Positions 1 through 9,332 of a stretch of DNA of 49,341 bases are shown here, piece by piece. The position numbers were made by a program, and so were the translations under genes. The stretch is from Chlorogloea sp. CCALA 695 (GTDB taxonomy: Bacteria; Cyanobacteriota; Cyanobacteriia; Cyanobacteriales; Chroococcidiopsidaceae). The stretch covers positions 1 through 49,341 of the forward strand of contig NZ_PVWN01000031.1 in NCBI RefSeq assembly GCF_003003885.1. Reading direction: 5' to 3'. How positions within the stretch are numbered: the stretch's first letter is position 1; every line of letters begins with the position of its first letter. A model generated the notes under the pieces. The model was not told the DNA's origin and ran no database searches. It saw only the letters and a list, made by a program, of their open reading frames with translations.

Positions 1-186
1 ACCCCCCATTGGGGGACGAGTTGCCTCCCCCAAACCCCCTGCAAAAGGGTCTTGTCTTTAGGTGTTGAAGTTTTTAGGCAGTAGGCTTAATGCTTATGCT
101 GTGTACTAAGGGGTTGCTTTTATAAGAACAAAAACTTCGGGGGCAGACCCCCTATAAAAAATTTTATCTATGAGTGTTCAAGTTTT

Positions 187-873
187 ATGTTTAACTACTG
201 GAAAAGTATTTGTATTCCTATTTTGACTGTTGCAATGCTTGGGTTTGAACCAGTTTTTGCTGCTACTTCGGCTGGTGAATACCGCTCTATTGGTTTATCT
301 TACCGGGCTAACGGACGTTACGACGATGCGATCGCAGCTTTTAAAAAATCCGTTCAACTTGAACCGAAAAATGCTTCTGGGCGCGTGCTGTTAGGTTGGA
401 CTCAACATCTAGCAGGACAAGAAAAAGCCGCCGCCGAGTCTTTATTACCAGTAATTTATAACGATCCGCAATACGTTCCCGCCCTTAATGCTTTAGGAAT
501 TGTGTATTTAGTAAATGGTGATGTCACGGCGGCAGTAGCTACTCATACTTGGGCAGCAATGGTAAAACCAAATAATGAGATTGCTTACTACAACTTAAGT
601 TTATCTCTACATCAATTAAAACTGTATAGTTTGGCGGTTGCGGCGGCTACAAAGGCAGTAAAACTCGAACCTAGTAATCCTCATCCTTTGGTTGCTAAAG
701 CGATCGCTTACTGGAATTTAGGTGATTTCACTTCGGCAAAACTAACTTATCGTCAAGCCTTAAATTTAGATCCTAGCTACAATAACGTTGTTTTTCTAGA
801 ACATCTCCAAAAAGCTGCTTTTAGTCGTCAGCAAATTGCGATCGTCAAACTTGTTCTTTTGGCTAAAAATTGA
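187..873 (+). CDS. Exported tetratricopeptide-repeat protein
   Basis: The 228-residue product starts with a short basic N-terminus and a hydrophobic stretch (about residues 8-25, ending FAATSAG), which looks like a signal peptide, so it is probably periplasmic or membrane-attached. The rest is built of 34-residue helical repeats with TPR hallmarks. Examples are YRANGRYDDAIAAFKKSVQLEP (about 39-60), ALGIVYLVNGDVTAAVATHTWA (about 102-123) and AIAYWNLGDFTSAKLTYRQALNLDP near residues 172-196. TPR proteins act as protein-protein scaffolds; the partner cannot be told from sequence. It converges tail to tail with the EAL gene, only 8 bases away. The repeat family is firm, the role unknown. Confidence 0.8.
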   Translation: MFNYWKSICIPILTVAMLGFEPVFAATSAGEYRSIGLSYRANGRYDDAIAAFKKSVQLEPKNASGRVLLGWTQHLAGQEKAAAESLLPVIYNDPQYVPALNALGIVYLVNGDVTAAVATHTWAAMVKPNNEIAYYNLSLSLHQLKLYSLAVAAATKAVKLEPSNPHPLVAKAIAYWNLGDFTSAKLTYRQALNLDPSYNNVVFLEHLQKAAFSRQQIAIVKLVLLAKN

Positions 874-881
874 TGCAATTC

Positions 882-2615
882 TTAAGCTGCCATAGCTAAA
901 TTATTAATACTACAGCTTACTTCTTTTTCTTGCTGCAACTGTTTGGCTAATACTTCCGCAGGCACAGGACGACTAATATAATAGCCTTGAATTTCATCGC
1001 AGCCATTTCTTCGTAAATATTCTAGTTGCGCTTCAGTTTCTACCCCCTCAGCAATGACACTTAATTGCAAGTTGTGGGCTAAAGAAATAATTGCTTTAAC
1101 AATCGCTGCGTCATCGGAACCAATTGTTAGTTCGCGGACAAAAGACTGGTCTATCTTGAGTAGGTCAATTGGCAACCTTTTTAAATGATTTAACGAGGAA
1201 TAACCTGTGCCAAAATCATCTAACGATAAACTAATACCCATATCGTGCAATTGATTCATCGTAGTAATTGCTTGTTGAATATTGTCGATAATTAAGCTCT
1301 CAGTTATTTCTAATTCTAAATAATTAGCTTTTAAGCCTGTCTCTTGCAAAACTTGAGTAACGATCTCTACTAAATTTTGCTCTTTAAATTGCCTTGATGA
1401 TATGTTGACTGCCACTTTAATTAGTGGGAATCCTGCTAATTGCCAGCTACAATTTTGGGCGCAAGCAGTACGCAATACCCATTCACCTATAGAAATAATT
1501 AAACCAGTTTCTTCGGCAATGGGAATGAATTTCGCTGGAGAAACAAAACCATGAATTGGACTATACCAGCGCAATAAAGCTTCTACCCCCATAATTTTCC
1601 CAGTACGCAGACAAACTTGGGGTTGATAATGCAACAGCATTTCTCCATTGTTAATGGCATTATGTAAATCTTTTTCTAACATCAACCGCTCTTGTAATTT
1701 GTTGTTTAATTCGCGGCAATAAAATTGATATTTATTTTGTCCTTGCGCTTTAGCTCGATCCATTGCCCTAACAGCATTACCCAAAATACTATCTACTTCT
1801 GTAGGCTCACTTGGATAAATACTAATCCCAATACTGATACTATTAAAAACTTCATTATTATTTATTGATATAGATTTTGTTAACTCCTTAATAATTTTTT
1901 CTGCTAGCTCAACTACCTCATCTACGGATTTGATGTTTGTTTGAATAATTGCAAACTTATTGCTTTCATGGCGTGCCAGTATATCACGATGGCTTAGACA
2001 GCTAGTTAGTTTTTGAGCCGCATTTCTAAGAACTAAATTACCTACTTCATAGCCTAGAAGATTGTTAATATTTTTTAGGCGATCTAAGCTTAAATAAATT
2101 ACTGCAAATAGTTGATTATTTTTGTTTTGAGATATAACTTGCTGGAGGCGATCGTCAAACAAAATTCGATTAGGTAATCCTGTTAAATCATCATAGCTAG
2201 CAATATGCTCAATAACTTCATCTAACTTTTTTAGAGTGTGAAAAGTGTCTGCCATCAACATACCAGCTTCATCGGTAAAGTTGGTAGGTAAAGATGATAA
2301 TTGACGATTAGTAAGATAATGGCGCATTGCCAAAAATGTTAAAGTTACTGGAGCTAGTAAGTTATGTAAAGCATAAAGAGTTAAGGCTGTACCAATTAAA
2401 GTAGCGATTAAGGCGATCGCAATTACCCTTACTTTGATATCTATAGGAAAGGATGCGGAAATTACAAAATAAATTAGTAGTGATAGTAATGGCACGTGTG
2501 TACCTAGAAAAGCAACTAACATAATTTTGCCTTTGTAGCTATTTAGGTAAGGAATCTTAGATAATGCTGAATATAAATACAAATTAGTTTGAGATATTCC
2601 GAGCGATTTCCGCAT
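882..2615 (-). CDS. Membrane-anchored c-di-GMP protein with degenerate GGDEF and intact EAL domain
   Basis: Two hydrophobic segments (about residues 30-52 and 62-88) precede a GGDEF-type domain (about 140-300) and an EAL phosphodiesterase domain (about 312-565). The GGDEF signature is replaced by ESNKF at 217-221 in an otherwise recognisable context (LAR-x-ESNKF-AII), so cyclase activity is unlikely; the domain may be a GTP sensor or a scaffold. The EAL half keeps the known metal and catalytic residues: EAL at 345-347, E437 in LEITES, DDFGTG at 466-471, KID at 487-489, and AEGVE at 522-526. The expected activity is hydrolysis of c-di-GMP to pGpG. No sensory domain other than the membrane region is visible. 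The ATG start has a long AT-rich leader upstream. Confidence 0.9.
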   Translation of the reverse strand: MRKSLGISQTNLYLYSALSKIPYLNSYKGKIMLVAFLGTHVPLLSLLIYFVISASFPIDIKVRVIAIALIATLIGTALTLYALHNLLAPVTLTFLAMRHYLTNRQLSSLPTNFTDEAGMLMADTFHTLKKLDEVIEHIASYDDLTGLPNRILFDDRLQQVISQNKNNQLFAVIYLSLDRLKNINNLLGYEVGNLVLRNAAQKLTSCLSHRDILARHESNKFAIIQTNIKSVDEVVELAEKIIKELTKSISINNNEVFNSISIGISIYPSEPTEVDSILGNAVRAMDRAKAQGQNKYQFYCRELNNKLQERLMLEKDLHNAINNGEMLLHYQPQVCLRTGKIMGVEALLRWYSPIHGFVSPAKFIPIAEETGLIISIGEWVLRTACAQNCSWQLAGFPLIKVAVNISSRQFKEQNLVEIVTQVLQETGLKANYLELEITESLIIDNIQQAITTMNQLHDMGISLSLDDFGTGYSSLNHLKRLPIDLLKIDQSFVRELTIGSDDAAIVKAIISLAHNLQLSVIAEGVETEAQLEYLRRNGCDEIQGYYISRPVPAEVLAKQLQQEKEVSCSINNLAMAA

Positions 2616-3336
2616 ATTTATATTAACTCCTTAATATTTTTCTACCGTTTGTTAGCTTGTTTCTATCCAGTTAATTTAGCCTTGTTAACCATGTAGGTAT
2701 ATCTAAATGATATTAGCTGCAAAGTTAGGATACAACGGTAATATCACTTAATACGAATGAAAAGTATTTGAGTTGAGCGCTCGTAAAATCTTGACCCTAA
2801 AGCTACCTGATATGTATGAAAATATCGAGACAAAAAATATATCAGTTTCCGTGAGATTACTTAGTTGCAGGCACTAAAGATTAGAAAAAAGATTTTAAGA
2901 GCGTTTAAAATTAGAGGATTTTGCTTAAACTGGTTACACAAATTCAATGCCTTAAATGATGACATCTACCTTATTACTTAAGATAAATGAACAGATGTAA
3001 CCTGTAACTTAAAATGCAAGCGCTAAGCGAAATTTTTGTTTATTGCTCAACTTTATTAGGCAAACAAACCTTAAACTTCATAATAAGTTTACAAGAAAAA
3101 GTAAAATCTTTATAGAAGCAAGAGTAGTTTATATGTATATAAAAAATATATAGTTGGAAGTTGATAATAAAAGTTGAAATCGGGTAACAAAAAGGCAAAA
3201 TGATTATAAATGCTAAATTTTAGATAAAAAGTGCAATAAAAGCGGAAAGCTTAGGGGCGTTTCATCCTTCTCCAAGGTTTTTCAAGAAAATGTTTGTTAT
3301 GAACCTTAAAATTAGGGTTGAGAGGAAAACAATCTC
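2616..3336. other. 721-bp AT-rich intergenic region, no gene seen
   Basis: This lies between the divergently transcribed EAL gene and the HetZ-like gene, so it should hold both promoters. I see no convincing protein gene: the longest stretch, an ATG near 3013, gives about 33 codons without family resemblance. An 8-base inverted repeat, TGATATTA (2708-2715) and TAATATCA (2739-2746), is the only local symmetry I noted. No consensus HetR or NtcA (GTA-N8-TAC) site stood out by eye. Confidence 0.4.
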
Positions 3337-4470
3337 ATGGGCAAGTTAGCTCAAGAAATAGAGCAGCAATGGCGATCGCAATTAAATAAAGAATGTATAG
3401 AACAAAGCACTACCACAAGGGAGAGTATCCTTAGCTGGCTAATAGGTACAGACGTAGAGCGATTTGAGAACTTGGACACCCATCAGCTAGAAATTGCCAG
3501 AACTGCGATCGCTTATCGCTACCGAATTTTAAAAGAGCGTTATTTAGGTATAGCGCCAGAAAGAGCTTATAGTAATTTGATTAAAAGGCTAGGAAGCCTG
3601 GTATTGCTGCGAAGTAAGATTAGTACCGGGGTAGCTTTAAGCCGAGATCGTCATCGAGGGGTAGCCGATGTATTACAAGAAGTAATCCAAGAATTACTGC
3701 AAAGCGATCGTTATATGCAGCAGCAAATGACATCTATTGCTCAGTTTACAAAAGAGCGAAGATTGCAAAATGCGTTATTATTTGCAACCACCGAAGAATA
3801 CTGCTTGCGTCCAGTACACAATCAACCTTTATTAGCTCACAGATTCGTCAATTATTTGCGACGCAGCCAAAGGGGGGGAATAACTAATGTCCCGGTAAAA
3901 GATTTAGTAAGGTTAGTGTCCCAAGAAGTGTTGACAGAGGAAAGCGACAACCCCGTTAACTTGTTAGATAATAATGCGATCACAGAGTATGAAAACGAAC
4001 GAATAATAGAAGCACAGCAAGCAGCACGAAGCCGCGTAAAAAAAGAATTTTGCGACTACCTAACTGAAAAATTAGGGACAAATGCCGCCCAGTGGTTGCA
4101 ATTATATTTACAAGGAAAAAGCCCTGAAGCAATCGCCCAAAGTTTGAATTTAGACATCAAAAAAGTTTATAGATTGCGGGAAAAAGTTAGTTATCACGCG
4201 GTTCAAGTCTTTGCGATTAAAGGACATTCGCCAATGGTGGATGAGTGGTTAGAGACTTCGTTAGAGGAAAACAATTTTGGTTTATTACCCCAGCAATGGA
4301 CAAAATTGTGGACAGAATTGAGCCAAAATCAGCGTCAGCTAGTGGAATTTAAAAAAGCCGGGAAAGATATTGAAGAAATCGCCCTAGAATTAAAACTTAA
4401 AACTCATCAAGTGATTAGTGAGTGGGGGAAAATTTATTTAGCAGCCCAAGCTCTACGTAGTCAAGCTTAA
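3337..4470 (+). CDS. HetZ-related protein (putative DNA-binding developmental regulator)
   Basis: The 377-residue protein resembles the cyanobacterial HetZ family in length and in its C-terminal half. Around residues 260-295, GKSPEAIAQSLNLDIKKVYR continues into a helix-turn-helix-like segment found in HetZ. In Anabaena, HetZ acts early in heterocyst differentiation with HetR and PatU3, but HetZ relatives also occur in cyanobacteria without heterocysts. No patU, hetP or hetR is visible nearby; the next gene is an unrelated peptidase. The start ATG follows GAGAGG by about 10 bases. It is probably a HetZ-related paralogue rather than the orthologue, so I give no symbol. The assignment rests on remembered family features, not an alignment. 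Confidence 0.6.
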   Translation: MGKLAQEIEQQWRSQLNKECIEQSTTTRESILSWLIGTDVERFENLDTHQLEIARTAIAYRYRILKERYLGIAPERAYSNLIKRLGSLVLLRSKISTGVALSRDRHRGVADVLQEVIQELLQSDRYMQQQMTSIAQFTKERRLQNALLFATTEEYCLRPVHNQPLLAHRFVNYLRRSQRGGITNVPVKDLVRLVSQEVLTEESDNPVNLLDNNAITEYENERIIEAQQAARSRVKKEFCDYLTEKLGTNAAQWLQLYLQGKSPEAIAQSLNLDIKKVYRLREKVSYHAVQVFAIKGHSPMVDEWLETSLEENNFGLLPQQWTKLWTELSQNQRQLVEFKKAGKDIEEIALELKLKTHQVISEWGKIYLAAQALRSQA

Positions 4471-4542
4471 ATAACTTAGGGGCGATCGCTGCGAACTATT
4501 TAGTTAAGTATTTAGTATGGATAGGAAACCTAACACCTCACC

Positions 4543-6342
4543 ATGACTCAAGCAACCTTATCTCAATTTAGCCAGCTTCAAGGCGAAAACGCACCAAAAA
4601 TTACTTATCGCGTCGCCATGCCTCAGCCAGCATCGCACTTATTTGAAGTAGTGTTGTTAGTGCAAGGTTACTCATTGCCATTACTAGATTTAAAACTACC
4701 TGTATGGACACCGGGATCTTATTTAGTAAGGGAATATGCAAAACACCTGCAAGACTTCGGGGCAAAATCTGGGGAACATCCTTTACAGTGGCGCAAAATA
4801 GCTAAAAATCATTGGCAAGTTGAAACATCTAGTTTAGATAATCAAACTATTGAGATTCGTTATCGAATTTTTGCTAATGAGCTATCAGTAAGGACAAATC
4901 ATTTAGATGCAACTCACGGTTATTTTAATGGTGCGGCAATATTTTTCAGGATACCTGGATTAGACAAGCAACCCATAGAGATTGCGATCGCGTTACCGCA
5001 AGATGATTGGCAAGTTACCACACCATTACCAGAAGTTGCGGGACAAACTAATACTTTTATCGCCGCAGATTTTGACACTTTAGTAGATAGCCCCTTTGAA
5101 ATTGGTACGCAGCAAATCTACAAATTTGAGGTATTGGGAAAAGCGCACGAGTTGGCGATTTGGGGTGGAGAAAGTAATATTGCCCCAGAGAAAGTAATAG
5201 CTGACACTCAGAAAATTATTGAAGTAGAGGCTAAAATCTTTGGAGGATTGCCCTACGAGCGCTATATATTTTTATTACATTTATCAACCCAAGGCAACGG
5301 CGGGTTAGAACATAAGTATGCTTGCTCATTGAACTATCCGCGTTTTGGGTTTCGCGCCTCAGATAAATACAATCGTTTTATGCAATTGGTAGCCCACGAG
5401 TTTTTTCACTTGTGGAACGTCAAACGCATTCGCCCCAAAGCCTTAGAAGTATTTGATTACGACGGGGAAAACTACACACCTTCGCTGTGGTTTAGTGAAG
5501 GAACGACAAGTTATTATGACTTAACAATTCCTGTACGGGCGGGAATTTATGACATTAAAACTTTTTTACAGAATTTAGGTAAAGAAATTACCCGTTACGA
5601 GTTAACACCGGGGCGATGGGTGCAACCAGTGAGCGAGTCAAGTTTAGATGCTTGGATTAAGCTGTATAGACCTGAAGCTAACAGTAATAACTCTCAAATT
5701 TCCTACTATTTAAAAGGGGAAATGGTATCGCTATTATTAGACCTACTGATTAGAGAAAGACATGATAATCAGAAGTCCCTAGATGACGTAATGCTGATCA
5801 TGTGGCAGCAATTTGGGATAGAGGAAATAGGGTTTACACCTCAGCAGTTGCAAGAAGTTATGGGATCAGTAGCGGGGATAGACTTAGCAGACTTTTTCGC
5901 TAAATACGTTGATGGGACAGAGGAGTTACCTTTCAATCAATATTTAGAGCCATTTGGCTTACAGATAGTCAGTGAAGACAAAGAATCTATACCTTATTTA
6001 GGAATAAAAGTAAATTCTGAGCAGGGGAGAGAAGTAGTTAAATTTGTAGAAACGGGAGCGCCTGCGGCTATAGCGGGAATCGATCCAGGGGATGAATTGT
6101 TAGCAATTGACGGTATTAGAGTAACAGCAACAGGGATGAGCGATCGCCTGCAAGATTATCAACAAGGAGACACGATAGAAGTTGCAGTTTTCCATCAAGA
6201 ACAGTTGCGTCAATACCAAGTAACTTTAGCGGCTCCGCGTCCCAGTAGCTACGGCGTAAAACCTGTTAGCAATCCTACAGCCAAGCAGCAACAGAATTTT
6301 GCTGGTTATTTAGGCGGAGACTTACAGAAATTGAAAGATTAG
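4543..6342 (+). CDS. M61-family metallopeptidase (glycyl aminopeptidase-like) with PDZ domain
   Basis: The 599-residue protein has an N-terminal beta-rich domain (about 18-200) with the M61 signature VWTPGSYLVREYAKH near 54-68. A gluzincin catalytic core follows, with the zinc motif HEFFH at 285-289 and a downstream SEG whose E319 would be the third ligand. A C-terminal PDZ-like domain lies at about 480-560 (VETGAPAAIAGIDPGDELLAI). M61 enzymes remove N-terminal Gly or Ala, or act as PDZ-regulated proteases. No signal peptide is evident, so it is probably cytoplasmic. It lies 72 bases downstream of the HetZ-like gene, and a strong intrinsic terminator follows at 6378-6405. Confidence 0.92.
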   Translation: MTQATLSQFSQLQGENAPKITYRVAMPQPASHLFEVVLLVQGYSLPLLDLKLPVWTPGSYLVREYAKHLQDFGAKSGEHPLQWRKIAKNHWQVETSSLDNQTIEIRYRIFANELSVRTNHLDATHGYFNGAAIFFRIPGLDKQPIEIAIALPQDDWQVTTPLPEVAGQTNTFIAADFDTLVDSPFEIGTQQIYKFEVLGKAHELAIWGGESNIAPEKVIADTQKIIEVEAKIFGGLPYERYIFLLHLSTQGNGGLEHKYACSLNYPRFGFRASDKYNRFMQLVAHEFFHLWNVKRIRPKALEVFDYDGENYTPSLWFSEGTTSYYDLTIPVRAGIYDIKTFLQNLGKEITRYELTPGRWVQPVSESSLDAWIKLYRPEANSNNSQISYYLKGEMVSLLLDLLIRERHDNQKSLDDVMLIMWQQFGIEEIGFTPQQLQEVMGSVAGIDLADFFAKYVDGTEELPFNQYLEPFGLQIVSEDKESIPYLGIKVNSEQGREVVKFVETGAPAAIAGIDPGDELLAIDGIRVTATGMSDRLQDYQQGDTIEVAVFHQEQLRQYQVTLAAPRPSSYGVKPVSNPTAKQQQNFAGYLGGDLQKLKD

Positions 6343-6377
6343 ATATCCGGCACAAAATCATCACCTTCATCCTAAAT

Positions 6378-6405
6378 CCCGCTCCCATTGGGAGCGGGGC
6401 TTTTT
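6378..6405 (+). terminator. Rho-independent terminator after the M61 peptidase gene
   Basis: CCCGCTCC (6378-6385) pairs with GGAGCGGG (6391-6398) around a short loop, followed by GC and a TTTTT run at 6401-6405. It sits between the plus-strand peptidase gene (stop 6342) and the convergent ferritin-like gene (stop 6425). Confidence 0.85.
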
Positions 6406-6424
6406 GCTTTGTAAATTTAGAACA

Positions 6425-7267
6425 TTACCATAATGCCCTAACTGGACGATTCATATTATCCCTATTAGTAGAGGGCTGACGTGTCGTAGTAGAGGACTGA
6501 CGTGTCGTCAAAATAGGTGCGACTAAAGCTAGTACCTCGTCTCTTGTAGCATAACCATCGAAGGCATCAGAGTTGAATGGAATCGGCGAATTACTGCGGT
6601 TTTCTTGATAAATTACTTCACTTGCGTTTCTAATCCAGGGTCGCACGTTAGCGCCAAGGAGGTTTTGACGTAAACTGCGGATACCCGCAGCATGACGAGC
6701 TTCTACGCTATGAATTGCCAAAGCAGCAGCTAAGACAGGTTTACCCGCTTCCCCCGCAGCCAACAAATTCTGCACCTGCCCTTTATAAGCAGCTACTCCT
6801 AAATCCTCAACATACTGCCCTGCTAAGAGAAAATCTTGGGGATTAGCAAAAGGATCTCGTTTCAAGATCGCGCTGTAGTTAGGGTTTGCGGGGATAGTGA
6901 TCGCCTCTGGATCGCCGCCTAGAGAAGATAATACGGCAGAGAGGTCAGTTACGTGCTGGGCTTCATCTGCACCATAAGCCTGGATTGCGTCTTTAGCTAT
7001 GCGTGGGGCATTTGCTAAACCACCACTTTGAGCCGCAGCGATCGCTTTTGTATAAAAGTCACTTTCTAGCTTTTCTAAAGTCAGGGCATATTCCACAACC
7101 TGCCTAGGTGTTAGTCTCGCGCTTTGAGCATAAGCGGAGGGAATTGAGGTAGCAAATATTATCAGTAGCACTAATGGCAAAATCAGTAATTTGCCCAGAG
7201 AGTGAGTAATTTGTTGCAAATAGTCGCCAAAAGTAAGCCAAGCAAATTTGGAGATAGGTCTTTTCAT
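6425..7267 (-). CDS. Exported ferritin-like domain protein (desiccation-related type)
   Basis: The 280-residue product has a basic N-terminus and one hydrophobic segment (about residues 25-47, ending SAYAQSA), a likely signal peptide or anchor. The mature part is a four-helix ferritin-like domain: LEKLESDFY (about 64-72), GADEAQHVTDL (about 94-104), VEDLGVAAYKG, and HSVEARHAAGIR. The spaced Glu and His residues fit a di-iron-type bundle, as in Ferritin_2 or plant PCC13-62 desiccation proteins. The C-terminus is a Ser/Thr/Arg-rich tail. It is the second gene of a tandem pair, 64 bases after a homologue, and likely co-transcribed with it. Metal binding is inferred. Confidence 0.85.
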   Translation of the reverse strand: MKRPISKFAWLTFGDYLQQITHSLGKLLILPLVLLIIFATSIPSAYAQSARLTPRQVVEYALTLEKLESDFYTKAIAAAQSGGLANAPRIAKDAIQAYGADEAQHVTDLSAVLSSLGGDPEAITIPANPNYSAILKRDPFANPQDFLLAGQYVEDLGVAAYKGQVQNLLAAGEAGKPVLAAALAIHSVEARHAAGIRSLRQNLLGANVRPWIRNASEVIYQENRSNSPIPFNSDAFDGYATRDEVLALVAPILTTRQSSTTTRQPSTNRDNMNRPVRALW

Positions 7268-7331
7268 AGTTTTAGTAGTTTGATGCGTAGCTGAATTTAA
7301 AGGAAATTTCTAAGTTTACTTGCCCTTTGAA

Positions 7332-8084
7332 TTAAGCGACAAGCGCTCCATCAATGGGATTATTTAATATTTTCAAAGAGCCGACAATTTCGATGATTTG
7401 CTCTGGCGTGTACAATTCATCGTAAGCACGTCCTTTAACAGGATTAAGGGAGGCTACCAAGTCAGCATCACTAACAGAACGCTCACTATCAAGTTCCGTA
7501 GTTGAACGCCCCAATAATGCGCGTACACCTGCGGCGTGACGAGCTTCCACAGATACAATTGAACCCGCAGCTAAGAGGTAAGTTGGATTTGTGAGGCTTG
7601 TACCCGCGCCATTGTAAGCGTGTACACCCACATCTTCTAAGGCGATAGCCGTATTAAGTATAGTGTTGCGATCAGTCATTAAGGCAGCTAGCCCCGAACT
7701 ATTAAAGCTCAAATCTGAGGTCTTAAATAGAGCATTTCTGCCCAAAACTTCACGCAGGAATTTGACATGAGCAGCTTCTTGAGCGCCTAAAGCTCTCATG
7801 TATTCGAGTTCTTTACCATTACTAATCTTTCTAGAATTTACTACGCCTGCATAAAATGCGGCTTCTAATTCTTCTAGTAATAGAGCAAAGTTGAGAATAC
7901 CAATGTCATTAGCATTAAACGACAAAGTTTTAATTCTGCTTCTGGACTGCGCCGTTACTATTGTTGGTACAGTAGTTAATGCTAAGGTGCCAAGACTAAC
8001 AAGACCCCATTTGAGCAGATTCCGCCGCGAGGTAAAATCTGCCTTTGATTCGTTCGTTTTGATATCAACTAAAATATTACGCAT
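7332..8084 (-). CDS. Tat-exported ferritin-like domain protein
   Basis: The 250-residue protein begins with a twin-arginine signal: SRRNLLKWGLVSLG at about 19-32, then a hydrophobic stretch ending at VTAQS. The rest is a ferritin-like helical bundle with LLEELEAAFY (about 69-78), GAQEAAHVKFL (about 100-110), LEDVGVHAYNG, and SVEARHAAGVRALLG. It is homologous to the next gene in the pair but differs in export signal. Tat export fits a protein that folds with its metal in the cytoplasm. Family members are linked to desiccation or oxidative stress, but no function is demonstrated. The upstream region carries a 43-base-spaced direct repeat. Confidence 0.85.
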   Translation of the reverse strand: MRNILVDIKTNESKADFTSRRNLLKWGLVSLGTLALTTVPTIVTAQSRSRIKTLSFNANDIGILNFALLLEELEAAFYAGVVNSRKISNGKELEYMRALGAQEAAHVKFLREVLGRNALFKTSDLSFNSSGLAALMTDRNTILNTAIALEDVGVHAYNGAGTSLTNPTYLLAAGSIVSVEARHAAGVRALLGRSTTELDSERSVSDADLVASLNPVKGRAYDELYTPEQIIEIVGSLKILNNPIDGALVA

Positions 8085-8530
8085 TTATTGGGTTACTTGT
8101 TGGTAGTTCACAATGGTTGCTCTGATCTAGAGGATTTACTTACCCTGATCGCACTTTGCAAAAAGTTACTTAGTTGCCAAGCTAAAAGGGTAGTATTTGT
8201 AATCAAATGCAAGCTGTGCAAGACTTTTAATCTCACAACAGCTACATAATTCGTTTTATACTAAGCTCAGTTAACTGGCTCTGAAATCCGTGATTTTACT
8301 TATTTGTGTTCAGTTAACTAAATTTCAAGCCCGTAATTTTACGGTGGAGATACTCTTTAATAAAGACTGAAATGCTCTGACTTCTATCAAGTCTGCAAGT
8401 TGTCTGAGTATTGAAATAATGAGGGTAACAAGTTGAAAGCCGACTAAGGTCTGTATCGCATTTGCTGCCTAAAGTAACTTACGAGAGCGATGGCATTAGC
8501 AACTACCGCGTTAGCTGCTCTAAACACACT
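8085..8530. other. 446-bp intergenic leader upstream of the ferritin-like pair
   Basis: No coding sequence is apparent. The region should contain the promoter of the minus-strand ferritin-like pair. Its one visible structure is an imperfect direct repeat with a 43-base period at about 8268-8342, listed separately. Confidence 0.45.
8268..8342. repeat. Imperfect direct repeat, 43-base period, upstream of ferritin-like pair
   Basis: CAGTTAACT occurs at 8268-8276 and 8311-8319. CCGTGATTTTAC (8288-8299) and CCGTAATTTTAC (8331-8342) follow at the same 43-base offset. The conserved blocks are separated by unconserved bases, as expected for two binding sites of one regulator, although a decayed duplication would look the same. 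It lies about 190-260 bases upstream of the start at 8084. Confidence 0.5.
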
Positions 8531-9268
8531 TTATGTCGATATTTTCAAAACCCCTGGCTCTTGCTGGATTGGCAAAACATCTAAAATATCCGCCTGAGCG
8601 CAGTAATTTATATCATCGTGACAGTTGAGGCGTAACAACCGTTTACCGTGACTAGCTTGGTAGAATAATTCTACTAAACGATCTTGCCATTGTTCGTAAA
8701 GAGAAATCGCCCCAATAACTTCATCATTACCTGCAAGTTCTTCTAGAGGTACATTTGTTTGTTGTAAAACACTGTGAGCGATCGCCCCAGCACAAGCCGT
8801 ATCTTCTAAAGAATAAGTACCTTCCCAACCCGAACCGACAATCCAAACTATTTCGGGCTGTTTAGCTAAAAGGTAATTTACCGCCGCCGCCCGGTTAACA
8901 AAAGCAGCAGCTAAGACGGTTGGAGCGCTTTGTATTCGTTGTAAAGCGCGAGTTCCATTAGTCGTACTAATAAACAACCTCCGTCCCTTGACGAGCTTTT
9001 CAGTGCAGTCTAAAGGAGAATTACCCAAATCGAACCCCTCTACCTTAGCGCCGCCCCGCTCTCCGGCGAGGAGGCGCTTATCTGCGTCCCAATCAGCGCT
9101 AACAAGCTTTAACGTATCCAAATCGCTAAACACTTGAATAGCCTCACCACCAGCCGCCAAGACCGTCGCCATCGTTGTTGTAGCTCTGAGTACATCCACA
9201 GCGATCGCGCAATCGGGGATAGTATCAGTGGGAGTAAGTTCAGGGGTATGGTAAATAAATAGCTTCAC
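8531..9268 (-). CDS. comB: ComB-family 2-phosphosulfolactate phosphatase
   Basis: The 245-residue length matches the ComB family (2-phosphosulfolactate phosphatase, a Mg-dependent enzyme of coenzyme M-type sulfonate synthesis in archaea; widespread in cyanobacteria, where the substrate is uncertain). Family motifs are [20 protein letters not shown] (about 22-41), [20 protein letters not shown] (about 65-84) and STTNGTRAL (about 101-109). It starts with GTG (GTG AAG CTA TTT), supported by KLFIYHTPE beginning the conserved fold. The gene upstream on this strand, the cytochrome c maturation gene, ends 64 bases before its start. The family is certain; the physiological substrate in this organism is not. 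Confidence 0.9.
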   Translation of the reverse strand: MKLFIYHTPELTPTDTIPDCAIAVDVLRATTTMATVLAAGGEAIQVFSDLDTLKLVSADWDADKRLLAGERGGAKVEGFDLGNSPLDCTEKLVKGRRLFISTTNGTRALQRIQSAPTVLAAAFVNRAAAVNYLLAKQPEIVWIVGSGWEGTYSLEDTACAGAIAHSVLQQTNVPLEELAGNDEVIGAISLYEQWQDRLVELFYQASHGKRLLRLNCHDDINYCAQADILDVLPIQQEPGVLKIST

Positions 9269-9332
9269 GCTTTAGCTAACCTGCAATTGATATCGAGTTA
9301 TATTTTATAGCTAAAACTTGACCTTTGATTGA

